Counted from the stretch's first letter, positions 11,812 through 22,932 are shown. The stretch: DNA of 64,000 nt from Platerodrilus igneus (GCA_036346225.1 JARFIW010001469.1:11626001-11690000); one strand, 5' to 3'. Made by a program: numbers and translations. Notes: generated by a model from the sequence alone, not told the origin.

Positions 11812-12785
11812 CAGAGTGGTAGAAAAGTCCCGGAACGGTCAAATATTTTGGGAAATACTCATCGCATCAAAAAACGATAAAATACTTGTTCAATATTTTT
11901 TTAAAAGCTATCCAATGACACCAAAATTGAACCCACCCCCCCACCCCCTGGGGGTAGGGGTGGGGCAACTTTAAAAGTTTAAGTGGAAACCCCCATTTGT
12001 TATTGCAGATTCGGATTGGCCACAAAATGTTAATCATAATTTTTTTAGGTTTTTTGCAGATGGCGCTGCAATCGACAAAAATTAACTATTTCTAGAAGAA
12101 TTGATGGATCAGAAAATAAAAGAAGTAAAATAATAAATTATTTATATCATACATAACGAAATTACCGTCGAAGGTGTTCAAATTGACCATTTGTCGCGCT
12201 TTTAGGTCTTCCAGATCTTGGTTCATCATTCACCGAACCAGTTCGCTCAAAACGATTCACTGTTCGACTCACAGTAGATTTAGAAATCGGTTGACGTTCC
12301 GCATTGACTTCATTGAATAAATCTGCGACTTGCTGCAATGATCTTTCTTTATCTCCCTACCCCCGCATCATCAGGACAATTATTCTTTCTCTTTCAGACA
12401 GAGACATCACGAAATAATATCAAAAGCTAGTAACGAAATGAATACTAAAAATGAATGTAATTCTGACATTTTTCGATTTCAAATGTTTTTGTACCCTATT
12501 TTGGTTTTGTCAATTTCAACGCCTTCTATCATCCAAAATGGCTTGTATCGTAGGTCAGTTTGGGGTAATTTATCCTGCGGAATCCGAATCTGCAATAGCA
12601 AATGGGGATTTCCACTTAAACTTTTAAAGTTGCCCCACCCCTACCCCAGGGGGTGGGGGTGGGGGTTCAATTATGGTGTCATTGGATAGCTTTTAAAAAA
12701 ATATTGAACACGTATTTTTTCTTTTTTTGATGCGATGAGTATTTCCCAAAATATTTGACCGTTCCTGGACTTTTCTACCACTCTG
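11812..12785. mobile_element. Tc1/mariner-type element with about 205-bp TIRs
   Basis: The ends read CAGAGTGGTAGAAAAGTCC on both strands, flanked by TA (11810-11811 and 12786-12787). The inverted repeats extend about 205 bp, from 11812 to about 12016 and from about 12580 to 12785, and include a G/C-rich run with a CCCCACCC-type core. The interior is only about 560 bp and codes on the minus strand for the DNA-binding head of a transposase without a catalytic domain. TA duplication plus this head supports the superfamily. Confidence 0.85.
12170..12407 (-). pseudogene. Transposase N-terminal helix-turn-helix domain only
   Basis: Starting at the ATG at 12407 on the minus strand, the protein begins MSLSERERIIVLMMRG, hits a stop (TAG), then continues SLQQVADLFNE, ISKSTVSRTVNRFERTGSV and DEPRSGRPKSAT. 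This is the bipartite helix-turn-helix and GRPK-type linker found at the start of Tc1/mariner transposases; it binds the inverted repeats. The frame ends shortly after (near 12170), and no DDE catalytic region follows before the right inverted repeat. It is either a simple deletion derivative or a retained binding domain; the internal stop favours decay. Confidence 0.7.
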
Positions 12786-12787
12786 TA

Positions 12788-13020
12788 TGTTAGCCGCCGA
12801 AAAAAGTTTTGCGGCAAGCAGAACAATTCCGTGTTTTTGGTGAACATAAATCTCAAATTTAAATTGTTAAAACCAATCTTACATCAGTAAAAAAAAATGT
12901 ATGTAGCAAAAACTAGCAAAGTTAAGTGTATCAGTCATGGAGTTTCTAACGTACTGCTTCTTTTGTCGATTATCTTCAGTCTGCTAAACGTCTGATGTCT
13001 ATGGAATTATTCGTATCAAT
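12788..13020. other. Short gap, unassigned
   Basis: This separates the long-TIR element from the Harbinger element. Its last three bases, AAT, are one copy of the Harbinger target duplication. Confidence 0.5.
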
Positions 13021-13052
13021 GGGCGCGTTCAGGGAACAAAAGCGCTGCAGCG
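13021..13052 (+). repeat. Harbinger left terminal inverted repeat
   Basis: 32 bp identical to the reverse complement of 22476-22507. It contains the palindrome GCGCTGCAGCG. A further inverted copy of AGGGAA...CGCTGCAGC lies just inside (about 13074-13096), so the end can fold on itself. Confidence 0.9.
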
Positions 13053-13795
13053 TTAGATTTTTTACGCTTAGCTGCAGCGCTTTATATTCCCTGAACGGTT
13101 ATCTGAACACCGCTGCAGTTTTTGACAATAGACGAGTCGTAGACAATATATTAAAGTCAAAAAAATCAATCGATGTCAAATTTGAAGTTTCAAACAAGTA
13201 GGTTGTACTTATAGGGACAGCTAGACTTGCGTTGTTAAGAAAACGTTTAAGTAATCAAATATTTGTCAATTTAATTCTGCGAGTGGTTTCAAAAATTGCT
13301 TACTTAAGTTGTTTATATGGGTTGTTTTGAACGCGACGAAGTAATGATACGACGTTATGTTACACCCAAATGATACAAGTATGGACCTGGCTTTAAATTG
13401 AATATCTTCGTGTTCTTACTTATTTGCACATACCCAGGAAAAAGTACTCATTTTTTTCCCCTTAAAAAATAAATTCATAAAAAGTGACATTTTGTCACCT
13501 GTCAAGAAAAATTAAATGTCAAATTTTTTCCTGACAAAAAAAGAAATTTATAGTAGCATAACAGAGCCCTACAGTAGTACGATAAGGTATAAACTGGAAA
13601 CATTTTGACTCTCATTTAAATAACATTGTCATCATAAATTTGACTCGCATTTGAATAACATTGTTATCTTAAATCATCAGGACTTACTAGTTTTCTTCAA
13701 CTAGCCATTTTTTAGCCTCTGCCATGGTCCACTAAACCTCAACATCTCGGCTTTGGACCACTGAACCTCGGCACCCATCCGATGGAACAATATGA
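13053..13795. other. Harbinger left subterminal region
   Basis: Non-coding Harbinger interior left of the SINE. An imperfect stem around 13480-13545 pairs TGTCAAGAAAAA with a TTTTTTCCTGACA segment. Confidence 0.45.
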
Positions 13796-13810
13796 CGTCA
13801 CATATGACCG

Positions 13811-14112
13811 TTCATTTACATTTCTAATGCTCCACCCGAAGGTACTACATTGGCCAGGAGGCGAGCTCTTTGTTGCCTGGAAATTTAGAATTTTGCCGAA
13901 CCCTTGCCGTTCCAGGCAAGGTAGGGATCTTTAACGTGCGTTACAACACTCACACACGGGACCTCCATTTAACCTCTCATCCGAACGAGGGTGTAATATT
14001 TGTGAAAAATGCTTACCTGCCATTTTTCAAGCAGTCGACTGTGTCGGGATTTAAACCCAGGACCTTGGGATCCGTAGTCTTACGCTTACTACATTGATCC
14101 ACGGCGACGCCT
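13811..14112 (-). mobile_element. Complete tRNA-derived SINE
   Basis: The element lies on the minus strand between two copies of the 15-bp target duplication CGTCACATATGACCG (13796-13810 and 14113-14127). The head reads GGCGTCGCCGTGGATCAATG, with a B-box-like GGGTTTAAATCCCG about 45 bp later, as in a tRNA promoter. The body then has the ATGAGAGGTTAAATGGAGGT and CACGTTAAAGATCC segments. The tail ends with a GGTGGAGCATT motif shared by all copies in the window. Confidence 0.9.
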
Positions 14113-14127
14113 CGTCACATATGACCG

Positions 14128-15191
14128 CCAATCCTCAACCACTAACATCACATACCACTTTAACATATTTTGTTATTCGCCATTTTTACAAACAGCCGGA
14201 AAAAAGTTGGCCCAAGCAGGAATCGAACGAGGTACCTAAAATCTGTTTTTCTATGCGAATACGTGGAAACATCCGTTATTCCCACTCACCCATAGAGCGA
14301 ACACAATTATAGTACTTATGAGACTGATGACGAAGAATATTAATTGTTATGAATTTATTATACTGAATAGATCAATCGGTTATTTTATAAGATCTCATCT
14401 CAAGAGTATTTATTACGTACAAATCATTTACTTACAAATAAAAATTTTATTTGCAAACAGAAACAAAATAACCGTATTAAATTATTATTATTATGTGTAT
14501 TACCAGTATTATCATATCGCATTTAGTTAATAAATTACACTTTTAAAATTAACAAATGTTTGTATAAGGTCTTCACACTTAATAACAGTATCTAGGAATA
14601 CACATGCAAATTTTTTGCTACGTGGTGAACCCAGAGATGAGATTCCGAGATATACATATCACGTAAGTAATTTGAACATTACCTAAAATGTGCATGTAGA
14701 TTGACATAGACATTGCGATTGCATCATCCGGTAAAAATGTGGTTGTACAGGTTATATAACGGCGTTAGAGTCGCCGCGCAAAACGGTAACAGTGGCGCCC
14801 TTGCGTGTTATGTTGAAATTTAAAATTCCTTTATAACTAATCTTCATTGTAACTTGTAAATTATTAGCTCTTAAAAAATATACTTTTATTGAAAAATTGG
14901 TTTTTCACTCAATTATTTGTAATTAAAAGATTTGAATTCTAGTGACCTTTAAAAATTTGATTTGGCAATAACCAAATTATAGTTAACTCTAGTTATATCT
15001 ACCTCATTTTGTTAGCAGCCCTGCCATTAGCTTTATGTCAATTGAACTGTTGTTGAAACTGTCACTTTAAGTAATTATTTGTTTACTTTCTACTTACCTT
15101 GATCATGCAATTTTAAATTCAGTGCAATTTAAATTTCCCTACACCAGCTTATCTATTTTTACTTGGTGTTGAATTTTGCCAACTTTTTAAT
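14128..15191 (+). other. Candidate gypsy LTR and leader, internally deleted
   Basis: A possible LTR runs from TGTTAT at 14345 to TAACA ending at 14791, followed at once by GTGGCGCCC (14792-14800), a classic gypsy primer site. No second LTR was found, so the LTR boundaries are tentative. 14801-15191 is AT-rich with no gag reading frame. Confidence 0.4.
14792..14809 (+). promoter_or_regulatory. Candidate primer-binding site of gypsy remnant
   Basis: GTGGCGCCCTTGCGTG follows TAACA, the same layout as at the LTR element at 9281-9300 on the minus strand. This suits a tRNA-Lys-type primer. Confidence 0.5.
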
Positions 15192-16726
15192 TTGTCTTTA
15201 TATTTCCAAGATTTCTCTTGGCAAGCTTCTATCAAGACAAACTCTTGTGCATCGGCTGGTATATTTAATAAAATTTCTCTTACCGATTTTCAGAACAAAA
15301 ATCTTAACTCTATAATTAACAATTTTCTTAAATTGAATACTTCTAAACTTGGTTGTGTTACTGCCGCAACACATACTATCTCTACGGGTGATGCTGCTCC
15401 TTTCAAGCAACGTCAATATCCGTTATCTCCTGCATTACAAAAACATCTACATTCCGAAATAGATAAAATGCTTGAATCCGGTGTTATCTCTCCTTCAAAT
15501 TCGCCATGGATGTCTCCCGTGCTATTGGTTCGTACGAAAGGTGGTGAATGGCGTGTTTGTTTTGACAGAAGAAAACAATTCTGTAACTGTGGCTGACGCC
15601 TATCCTTTACCTCGTATTGATTCTATCTTGAGTCGGCTTCGCCATGCTAAATTTATCTTATCTATCGATCTTAAACAAGCATTTTATCACATCCCTCTTG
15701 ATTTATCTTCACGTTCAAAAACTGCCTTTGGTGTTCCAGGTCGGGATTTGTTTGAATATAATTTCTTGCCGTTTGGTCGCTGCAATGCGCCACAGACTTT
15801 ACAACGTACTATAGATTAAACGTTAGGTCCTATCTTACACCAAGAACGTGCCTTTGTATTTTTAGACGACATATTGGTTATTTCAAGTTCCTTTGAAGAA
15901 CGTATCGCTACATTTAATGAAGTCGCTGAACGCCTGAATGCAGCAGGTTTTACAATAAATTGGGAGAAGAGCCAATTTTTCTGTTCCTCTCTTACATTTC
16001 TTAGTTTTATAATCGATGGAACTGGTCTTCGGGCAGATCCTGCTAATGTCGACGCTATTACTAAATTTAAAACACCAAAGATTGTTACCGAGATTAAACG
16101 TTTAATTTTTCTACCTATTCTCTCAACTGTATCTATACCCATTACTGCCCTAATTAAAAATAAAAAGAAAAGTCAATTTGTTGAATGGAATCTAAAAGCT
16201 CAGCAGGCTTTTGAACAGATCAAACGGCTAATCACCTCCGCACCTATCTTCATTTCGACAAATTTTGACAAAAGGTTTTATATTCAGACCGATGCCTCAC
16301 TTACTGGTCTAGGCGCTATGTTGTTTCAAGTAAACAAAGGACTAGAACACCCTATCGCTCGTGCTAGTCGTGCTTTTAACTTTTGCTAAACAAAAATATT
16401 CAGCTACCGAACCTGAATTATTAGGGGTTATCTTTGGCATCGAAAAATTCAGAGGGTATGTTGAAGGTGCACATTTTATAGTAATTACTGTTTGTGCAGC
16501 CCTCACGTGGTTGAATAACTTAAAACAACCGGCAGGTTGGTTGGCAAGATGGAATTTGCGTATTTCTCGATTTACCTTTGATGTTCGACTTAGACCTGGT
16601 AAACTAAATATCGTGCCTGATGCCTTATCTCGTGATGTCGCTTCTCTTAACCTCCCAGATCTAATTCCTGATGCCTGGTATCTTGATATGATAAAGAAAG
16701 TTTCTGAAAATCCGCCTTTCGAGTGA
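15192..16726 (+). pseudogene. Gypsy pol: reverse transcriptase and RNase H
   Basis: Consecutive frames give a gypsy reverse transcriptase: PLSPALQKHLHSEIDKMLES, SPWMSPVLLVRTKGGEWRVC, LSIDLKQAFYHIPL, FLPFGRCNAPQTLQR and the catalytic FVFLDDILVIS. An RNase H follows (YIQTDASLTGLGAMLFQ; KYSATEPELLGVI). Breaks: a frameshift near 15570, a stop at about 15817, a short deletion near 16105 where the usual GLxxYYRRF segment is missing, and a second frameshift near 16375. Protease and integrase are absent; coding stops at 16726. It lies inside the Harbinger element, in the same direction as the transposase. Confidence 0.85.
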
Positions 16727-16833
16727 GGAATAAGAGATTATGTCTTAGACGACTAAATTGTTTGTTTACAATACAGTGCTTGAGTTCTTATTTATTTAAA
16801 ATTATACAGTTTGAATTGTTTGAGGATGATGTA

Positions 16834-18068
16834 ATGCAAATTATCATAGCTAATAACAATGTCATTCAAAACGCCATACAATATGTAATTGAAGATATGC
16901 CCCAAATCGAACAATGCCAGGACAGACATCATCCCTCGCGTAACACCAATTATTATGAAATAACAATTCCAGCATATACACTAGAAGAGTTTCAAGCACA
17001 TTTCCGAATGAGTGGATATGTTATGGAGGTAAGCATATAATACCTTTACAACTGACCATAAAACACTAAGCAACAGGTTATCTTGGAACACTGAATTAAT
17101 AATTAACTTTTTTTGTTACAGATTGTACTACAAGCGGTAGGTAATCAATTAGTTTCATTAAGAGCCCCAATAATTGAGTTGAAAAAAAAACTCCTACTGA
17201 CTGTATGGTTACTGGCAAAGCCAGAAACATTTTTGGCCTGCGGTGACCGATTTGGAGTTTCTAAAGGAACTGCTCATTATATGTTTAATGAAATTATTAA
17301 GGTATTATCAAGTATGGTTAATGATTGTATTACTTGGCCCAATTCAGCCCAACGTGTACAAAATTCAGAAGTGACTGTTGAGAGTCATAATAATATATTA
17401 AATAATTAATATGAATATTGCAGATATTTTACGAAAAATCACGCGGAATATTCAACGTAATTGGTGCAATTGATGGGAGTCATATTTTAATAAAACAACC
17501 TGTTGGTAACACATTTGACTATTATAATCGTTATCAAAGTCATTCTGTGATAATCCAAGGAGTCTGCGATCCAAGAAAGAAATTTTTAAATGTCAGCATT
17601 GGCCATCCTGGACGCATGCACGATGCTAGGGCTTTTAGAAAAAGTAGTTTATATGCTGATGTTATTAATCCTCAAAATCCGTTAATTAAAACTCATGAAC
17701 ATATAATTGGTGATTGTGCTTATCCATTACTACAAGAACTGATAACACCTTTTCGGAACAATGGTCATTTGACTCCAGCTCAACTTAGATATAACTCTAG
17801 ACTTAGTTCAATTCGCTCAGTTATTAAAAGAGCTTTTGCACTTTTAAAAGGTAAATGGCGAAGGTTGAAATATCTGGATATGTCAAATATGGAATTGCTT
17901 AATCACGTTATAATGGCCTGCTGTGTCTTGCATAATGTACTGCTGGATAACGATAGTGAAGGGGATGAAGATGATTATGATGAGCAAGAAGGCGATGTTG
18001 AAGACGATGATGTAGATGCAAATATTGAGCTGAATGAAAGAATACGCTATGCACTTGGAGAAGCATAA
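16834..18068 (+). pseudogene. PIF/Harbinger transposase (three exons), probably inactive
   Basis: Exons 16834-17028, 17122-17370 and 17424-18068 join in phase across GT/AG introns of 93 and 53 bp to give about 362 residues, the usual size. The first 150 residues include a helix-turn-helix-like stretch (FGVSKGTAHYMF). The DDE core follows: Asp165 in VIGAIDGSH, GHPGRMHDARAF, Asp245 in IIGDCAYPL, and RSVIKRAFALLKGKWRRL. The last motif normally has Glu where this copy has Lys (residue about 283), so the catalytic triad looks broken although the frame is intact. The C-terminus is acidic. A polyadenylation signal AATAAA follows at 18097. It cuts and pastes the element together with the SANT partner. 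Confidence 0.85.
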
Positions 18069-18649
18069 AGGAATACCATTGTGAACACACTCATTGAATA
18101 AATTGTAAATTCCGGGTTTGTTTTTTCATCCTCTATTGTATATATGAATAGATTTAGGAATGTAAAAATTTAAACAATAAGTTTTAATGTTTATATTTAC
18201 ATAAGAATACAAACAATATTGTAAAAAATAGGTTACATAATAATAAAATATATACTTAGTTAGTTTTTTCCTTTAGATATTTTGCTAAGAGTTCGTTTCG
18301 CTCTTTTTGAATATTTACTAATGTTTTAAGGACATTAGTATTTTCTTGTAATGCATTTTCTAAACGACCAATAGCAGCTACTCTGTCTTTCTCTATGCGT
18401 ATTTGTTCAGTCCTAAATGTCAATAAATTTTTACGAGTAGGTTTATTTTGTTTCATAGTAATTGCTCGTATTTTTACATTCTCAAATGCTGGCTGTGATT
18501 GAAGCACTGTCAATAATTCACCTTGCAGTGGCAAAGCTGTGGCGAGCATCGGTTCTGTGATACTATTAGCAATAATAGATGGGTTTGGTGATGTAGCCAT
18601 CATAGATGAAATGGGTCACCTAAAATGTAACCCATGACACAGTGACCCA

Positions 18650-18835
18650 AATGAGGATGTGGCCCACCACTCTGTGACCCATGTCTCATATTGACCCAGT
18701 GATTCAAATTGACCCAGTGACCCACATTGACCCAGTGACCCAAATTGACCCAGTGGCCCAAATTGACCCACATTGACCCAGTGACCCAAATTGATCCAGT
18801 TACCTAAATTGACCCAAATTGATGCAGTCGCAAAA
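18650..18835. repeat. Minisatellite, left arm of the MITE
   Basis: Tandem units of about 18 bp of the form TTGACCCAGTGACCCAAA. The same unit appears reversed at 19675-19805. Confidence 0.9.
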
Positions 18836-19674
18836 ATTTTCTTACTGTCTCAAATTGGCCCTCTGTGATGTCTTCAATTAGTGGGCGAGTTTTATCGAAT
18901 AACCGATTATGAAATTTGAAAATTTTATTATTAATTTTTATTAAATATGTGCTGTTCTACGAATTACAGTTACAAAATAAATCTCTGAACTATCTGGCAG
19001 TAGGAGTAGCTGCTGTCCGAGACAATTTTAAATAGTGTGAGAATGTTTAACAATTAAATATACTAAATGATCAAAATATTTTTCAATGACAGACGTAATA
19101 AAATATAAATTGAATAATCATGTTTTTTGACTTCGAGTTGATACAGGAAATTGTTTTATATGATCTTCATCATTCTTTTAGTTAATTAGTCTTATCAAGA
19201 AAACTCGGTCTCACGGAGATTTTTAAAAGTCAGCACTTATGTATAAGGTTTAAATTACAATTAAGGTGATGTTTATCCATGCTTAATGATAATGATATAC
19301 AAATTACAAAAATAATGGACACTGAAAATAACCGGGTATATAATATTAAGATTTTTGCTACAAATTATTTCAGTTCTTATGTGAAAGAATACTATTATTT
19401 GAACATACAAAATTGTATACGTTCATAACACTGCATTCTCGCGGTACAGCGCCACAGCACGTTTCTTGAAAAACATGTAAAAATGCGTTTCATATTATAT
19501 AAAAAGCGATGTATTGATTACAAAACATTTTAGCGTTTGCTTGATATATGAAACGAATGCTAGCAACTAACGGCACCAATAAGTTTATGCATTTGTGAAA
19601 ATAGTTAATAAATTGAGCTGAAAGTATGGGAAAAAGATTTTTATGACTTCAATAATTCAATTTATTACTGAATC

Positions 19675-19805
19675 AATTGGGTCAGTTTGGGTCACTGGGT
19701 CAGTTTGGGTCACCGGGTCAATTTGGGCCACTGGGTCAATGTGGGTCACTGGGTCAATGTGGGCCACTGGGTCAATGCGAGTCACTGGGTCAATCCGGGT
19801 CAATA
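19675..19805. repeat. Minisatellite, right arm of the MITE (inverted)
   Basis: Tandem TGGGTCACTGGGTCAATT-like units, the reverse complement of the left-arm array. The Gly-Ser-Trp-Val-Thr reading frame here is repeat-derived and not a gene. Confidence 0.9.
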
Positions 19806-20671
19806 CACGGGACCCAAACAAAAAGTGACCCACTTGGACCCAGTAACCCATGACCCCTTTCATCACTGGTAGCCATTGGTTCAGCAATATATGTTGAAAC
19901 AGGTTGATTGTGTGTCTGACTTGATGACTCCAGGGGTTGAACTATAGTTATATTTTGATCAACACAAAATATATCCTCCATTAAGCGATAAAATTTCCAT
20001 TTAATAGTTCCTTGTCCGGACTGAGCTTTTACATTTTGTAAATCTTTAATTCAGTGGAACGTTTGCTTCAGGTTCCTAAATTTGTTACCCAAAGTATCAA
20101 TAGACACGACGTAGGAGTGGTTCAGAAAGGTAGATTGTATTTTCGCCCATATATCTCTTTTTTTACATTTTGGATTTTTAAAAGCATCCTTACATTTATT
20201 ATATTCTTCTAATATAAGATACATTTTTGCATCGGTCCATGTAGAATCTAAAAATATACTTATTATAATATGCCTATTGCACTGAATGTTTTAAATTTAC
20301 GTATCAAGAATAAAAGTATATAGTTGTAATATAAACATTACCTAGTGCATTGTTTTCCTGCTTATCAGTTGAAGTTGAAGCACCATCCTCAGCTGAGACT
20401 TCATTAAAATGTTCCCCAAGATTTTCTTTTAAGTTCATTGTATATGCATATGCATAGTTAGGGTCTGAAACCATAGAAACAGTAGAAATAGGGAATGCAT
20501 ATTTAAATCTGTTATTAGGCAAGTCAAATATAAAATTAACCAAATTTCTTACCATTTACGATTCTCTGTTGTTCTTTTGCTCTAAAAAGTTCGCTCTCAA
20601 ATTCTAACATCATTTCAATATTCCTTTCCATACTATACATTAAATTATAAACTATATTAGTTTAACCTAAT

Positions 20672-22328
20672 TAGGAATGGACACGAACCGAACAGGTTCG
20701 AGGTTCGGTTCGATTTTTCGAACCGAACCGAACCGAACCGGACATTTTATTTTCGAACCGAACCGCCAAATTTTTCGAACCGAACCGAACCTAGCTCAAG
20801 GTTCGGTCCGGTTCGGTTCGAAAGGTTCGATTTTTTTAAATAAAAATTCAGTTTAAAAATTTAATTTTCACTAAAAACATGTCAACCTTAATTTCTCACA
20901 AACGCACATTTTAAAAATCTCTAGTAGCAAGCATATAAGAATTAGAACGATTTTGTAATGTACATGGTCATTGAGTTTTAAGGCAATAGGTAAATAATCT
21001 AATAGGTATTAGTGATACATATAAATTTTGTCATCGAGCCACGTTTGTAGATCAAAAAATTCTAGATTAGTTCGATTTGTTTAATGCTCCTTATTTCAAA
21101 TTGTTGTTTGTTTATAGCTAGTATTAGATATTGGAGAAACTCGAAATGATTTTGAAAATTTGGTTTTAAAAACAAGTTTATTTTATTTAATGAACAGAAG
21201 TCGTGTTGAAAACCATCTTAAACATGTACTAGCCGAGGTCACGGTCTAGAGACTACAAAAGTTTTCAGAATAAACCAAACAATTTAATTTTTAATTAAGT
21301 ATGTATTACTAATCCATCATTTTGAATTTTTTACTTTTATATGAAAACCAGCTCTCTATTAATATTAAAAAATGTGACCTTGTAGCAAAAACTAATCTCC
21401 TTTTCTTTTGTACATAATCGCTCAACAAATGGTGTTACAAAACGCATGGTACGATATTATTTACGGTTTATTTATTGTGGCCATTACCAACGTCCTTAGA
21501 AGTAGCCGATACTCCAAAAGAATGACCCCAAACTTTTTCTCACGACCAAGGGTTGAAGTTTATAGCTCATAGGGGCATAAACTTTTCAATCAATGCCGAC
21601 ATAAAATAACACACTATAATGCAAATAATAAGCAAACATAATGCCCGTGCCATAAATACTGTTATATTTTATTATGAAAAACGTAAGCACTGTTTTAGGT
21701 AGATTTACGATTCTTTCCGAGAACCATCTGATATTGTCTTCTAAATAAATAATAATAAAGATAAACTGACAAACAGCTTTTTGTTTGTACTGTATAAGAA
21801 ATCAGCAACACCTTATTTATTGCCTTGATACTTTTTTTATACTAACTAAAACTAAAATAAAAGTAATCGTAAAGATCGTGTGATATCGTTCTTTCACGGT
21901 AAAATGACACTTGTAAAATTCATCAATTATTAACACATGCTAAATTTTAGAGGTGGTTTTTACTATCAACCTAATTGTAATTACGCTTTGTTAAAGAGAG
22001 TACGTATTGAAAAATCAAACCTGGACAAATAGTATTAATATGATTTATACTATACTAAAACTAAAACATTAATGTTGGGTTTATTTGAAAATAGCAGCTA
22101 CTAAATATAAAAACTACATTAAACGTTTAAATTGTTGTAGTTGAACGTACTAGTTGTTTAAAATATCAAAATGTCGAACCGGTTCGGTTCGGTTCGTTTT
22201 TTTCGAACCGAACCGAACCGAACCGGAATATATTTTTTCGAACCGAACCTCGAACCGAACCGCACTAAAAAGTTTTCGAACCGAACCGAACCTAGGGCAA
22301 AGTTCGGTTCGGTTCGACTCCATCACTA
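20672..22328. mobile_element. Complete hAT-type MITE with GTTCGG subterminal arrays
   Basis: This 1657-bp insert is flanked by the 8-bp duplication AACCTAAT (20664-20671 and 22329-22336). Its inverted ends read TAGGAATGGACACGAACC and TAGTGATGGAGTCGAACC. Arrays of GGTTCG/CGAACC hexamers occupy both ends (about 20681-20830 and 22175-22315). The interior is AT-rich with no transposase. A second copy begins before the window and ends at 1395. Confidence 0.9.
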
Positions 22329-22475
22329 AACCTAATACTTTTTTATTTTAATGCTACAATCAAGCACTTTATTACAGCGAAAAAATTATACGCTTGATTA
22401 ATGGCGGAGTGCTGTAATGCAGCGCTGTAAAAAATGGCAGTTAGCGATACCGTTCAGCAACATTCTGAATTGTAG

Positions 22476-22507
22476 CGCTGCAGCGCTTTTGTTCCCTGAA
22501 CGCGCCC
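22476..22507 (-). repeat. Harbinger right terminal inverted repeat
   Basis: 32 bp, reverse complement of 13021-13052, followed by AAT at 22508-22510. Confidence 0.9.
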
Positions 22508-22510
22508 AAT

Positions 22511-22932
22511 AACGCCTGCCGGGTGACAGATAAGATAAGCGTTGCATTAGCAGAGTCGAAATTGCGTCTTCCAGTAGAATGCAGGTGTTAAATGTCGCTT
22601 GAATCAAGTAGTCATCACCGGTGTGATTGATCACGTAGAAATCAGGCGCCTGTCAAACCGTAACACGTACAAGATTAGCGTTACGTTGAAGAATTGGGAG
22701 TGTCTGCTTTTTCCAATATAATACAACGTTTGTATTTGTAAAACATAAATGTCTAATTTATAAACTACTAAGTTATTAAAAGCTTTGCATTCGCAAGAAG
22801 CAGGCGGACCAAGATAAGATGTGCCCTGAGCATAAGTTAAAAATTGCGCCCTTCGAGTTAAATAAATATATATGACATGAAACAATACAATCAGTTACAA
22901 AATATTAAAAAATATATTATTTGCTTATATAA
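22511..22932. other. Unassigned gap
   Basis: Sequence between the Harbinger element and a LINE fragment, with no recognisable content. Confidence 0.5.

Larger units (their letters stand above)
18601..19868. mobile_element. hAT-type MITE with GGGTCA minisatellite arms
   Basis: This 1268-bp insert is flanked by the 8-bp duplication GTAGCCAT (18593-18600 and 19869-19876). Terminal inverted repeats read CATAGATGAAATGGGTCA and CAGTGATGAAAGGGGTCA. Removing the insert and one duplication restores an uninterrupted reading frame in the SANT gene. The eight-base duplication and CAnnGATG ends are hAT hallmarks. There is no transposase gene. Both flanks carry tandem GACCCA-type arrays in opposite orientation. 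Confidence 0.85.
18256..20640 (-). pseudogene. Harbinger SANT/Myb-like DNA-binding protein, split by a hAT MITE
   Basis: On the minus strand an exon at 20247-19869 encodes STWTDAKMYLILEEY, KKRDIWAKIQ and LGNKFRNLKQTF, the tryptophan-rich trihelix/SANT domain of the Harbinger partner protein. It has an in-frame TGA after it (near 20051). An upstream exon (20508-20342) ends at a good donor; the 94-bp intron is 20341-20248. A possible first exon with ATG at 20640 ends at a donor at 20553, but its phase does not match, so a small indel or another structure is likely. The coding continues, after the hAT MITE 18601-19868 is skipped, at 18600-18256 and ends with a basic coiled-coil-like tail. The partner helps the transposase reach the nucleus and bind the ends. 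Confidence 0.75.
13021..22507. mobile_element. PIF/Harbinger transposon with four nested insertions
   Basis: A perfect 32-bp inverted repeat starting GGGCGCGTTCAGGGAACAAA bounds 13021-13052 and 22476-22507, flanked by the 3-bp duplication AAT. Inside are a spliced DDE_Tnp_4-type transposase (16834-18068, plus) and a SANT/Myb-like gene (about 18256-20640, minus), arranged tail to tail, the two-gene layout typical of this superfamily. Insertions: SINE 13811-14112, gypsy remnant about 14345-16730, hAT MITE 18601-19868, hAT MITE 20672-22328. Subtracting these leaves about 3.8 kb, a normal length for an autonomous Harbinger. Confidence 0.9.

Noticed and set aside
19643..19828. Repetitive Gly-Ser-Trp-Val-Thr protein
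   Set aside because: It is a frame through the GGGTCA minisatellite of a MITE, and all three frames are open there because the unit length is a multiple of three.
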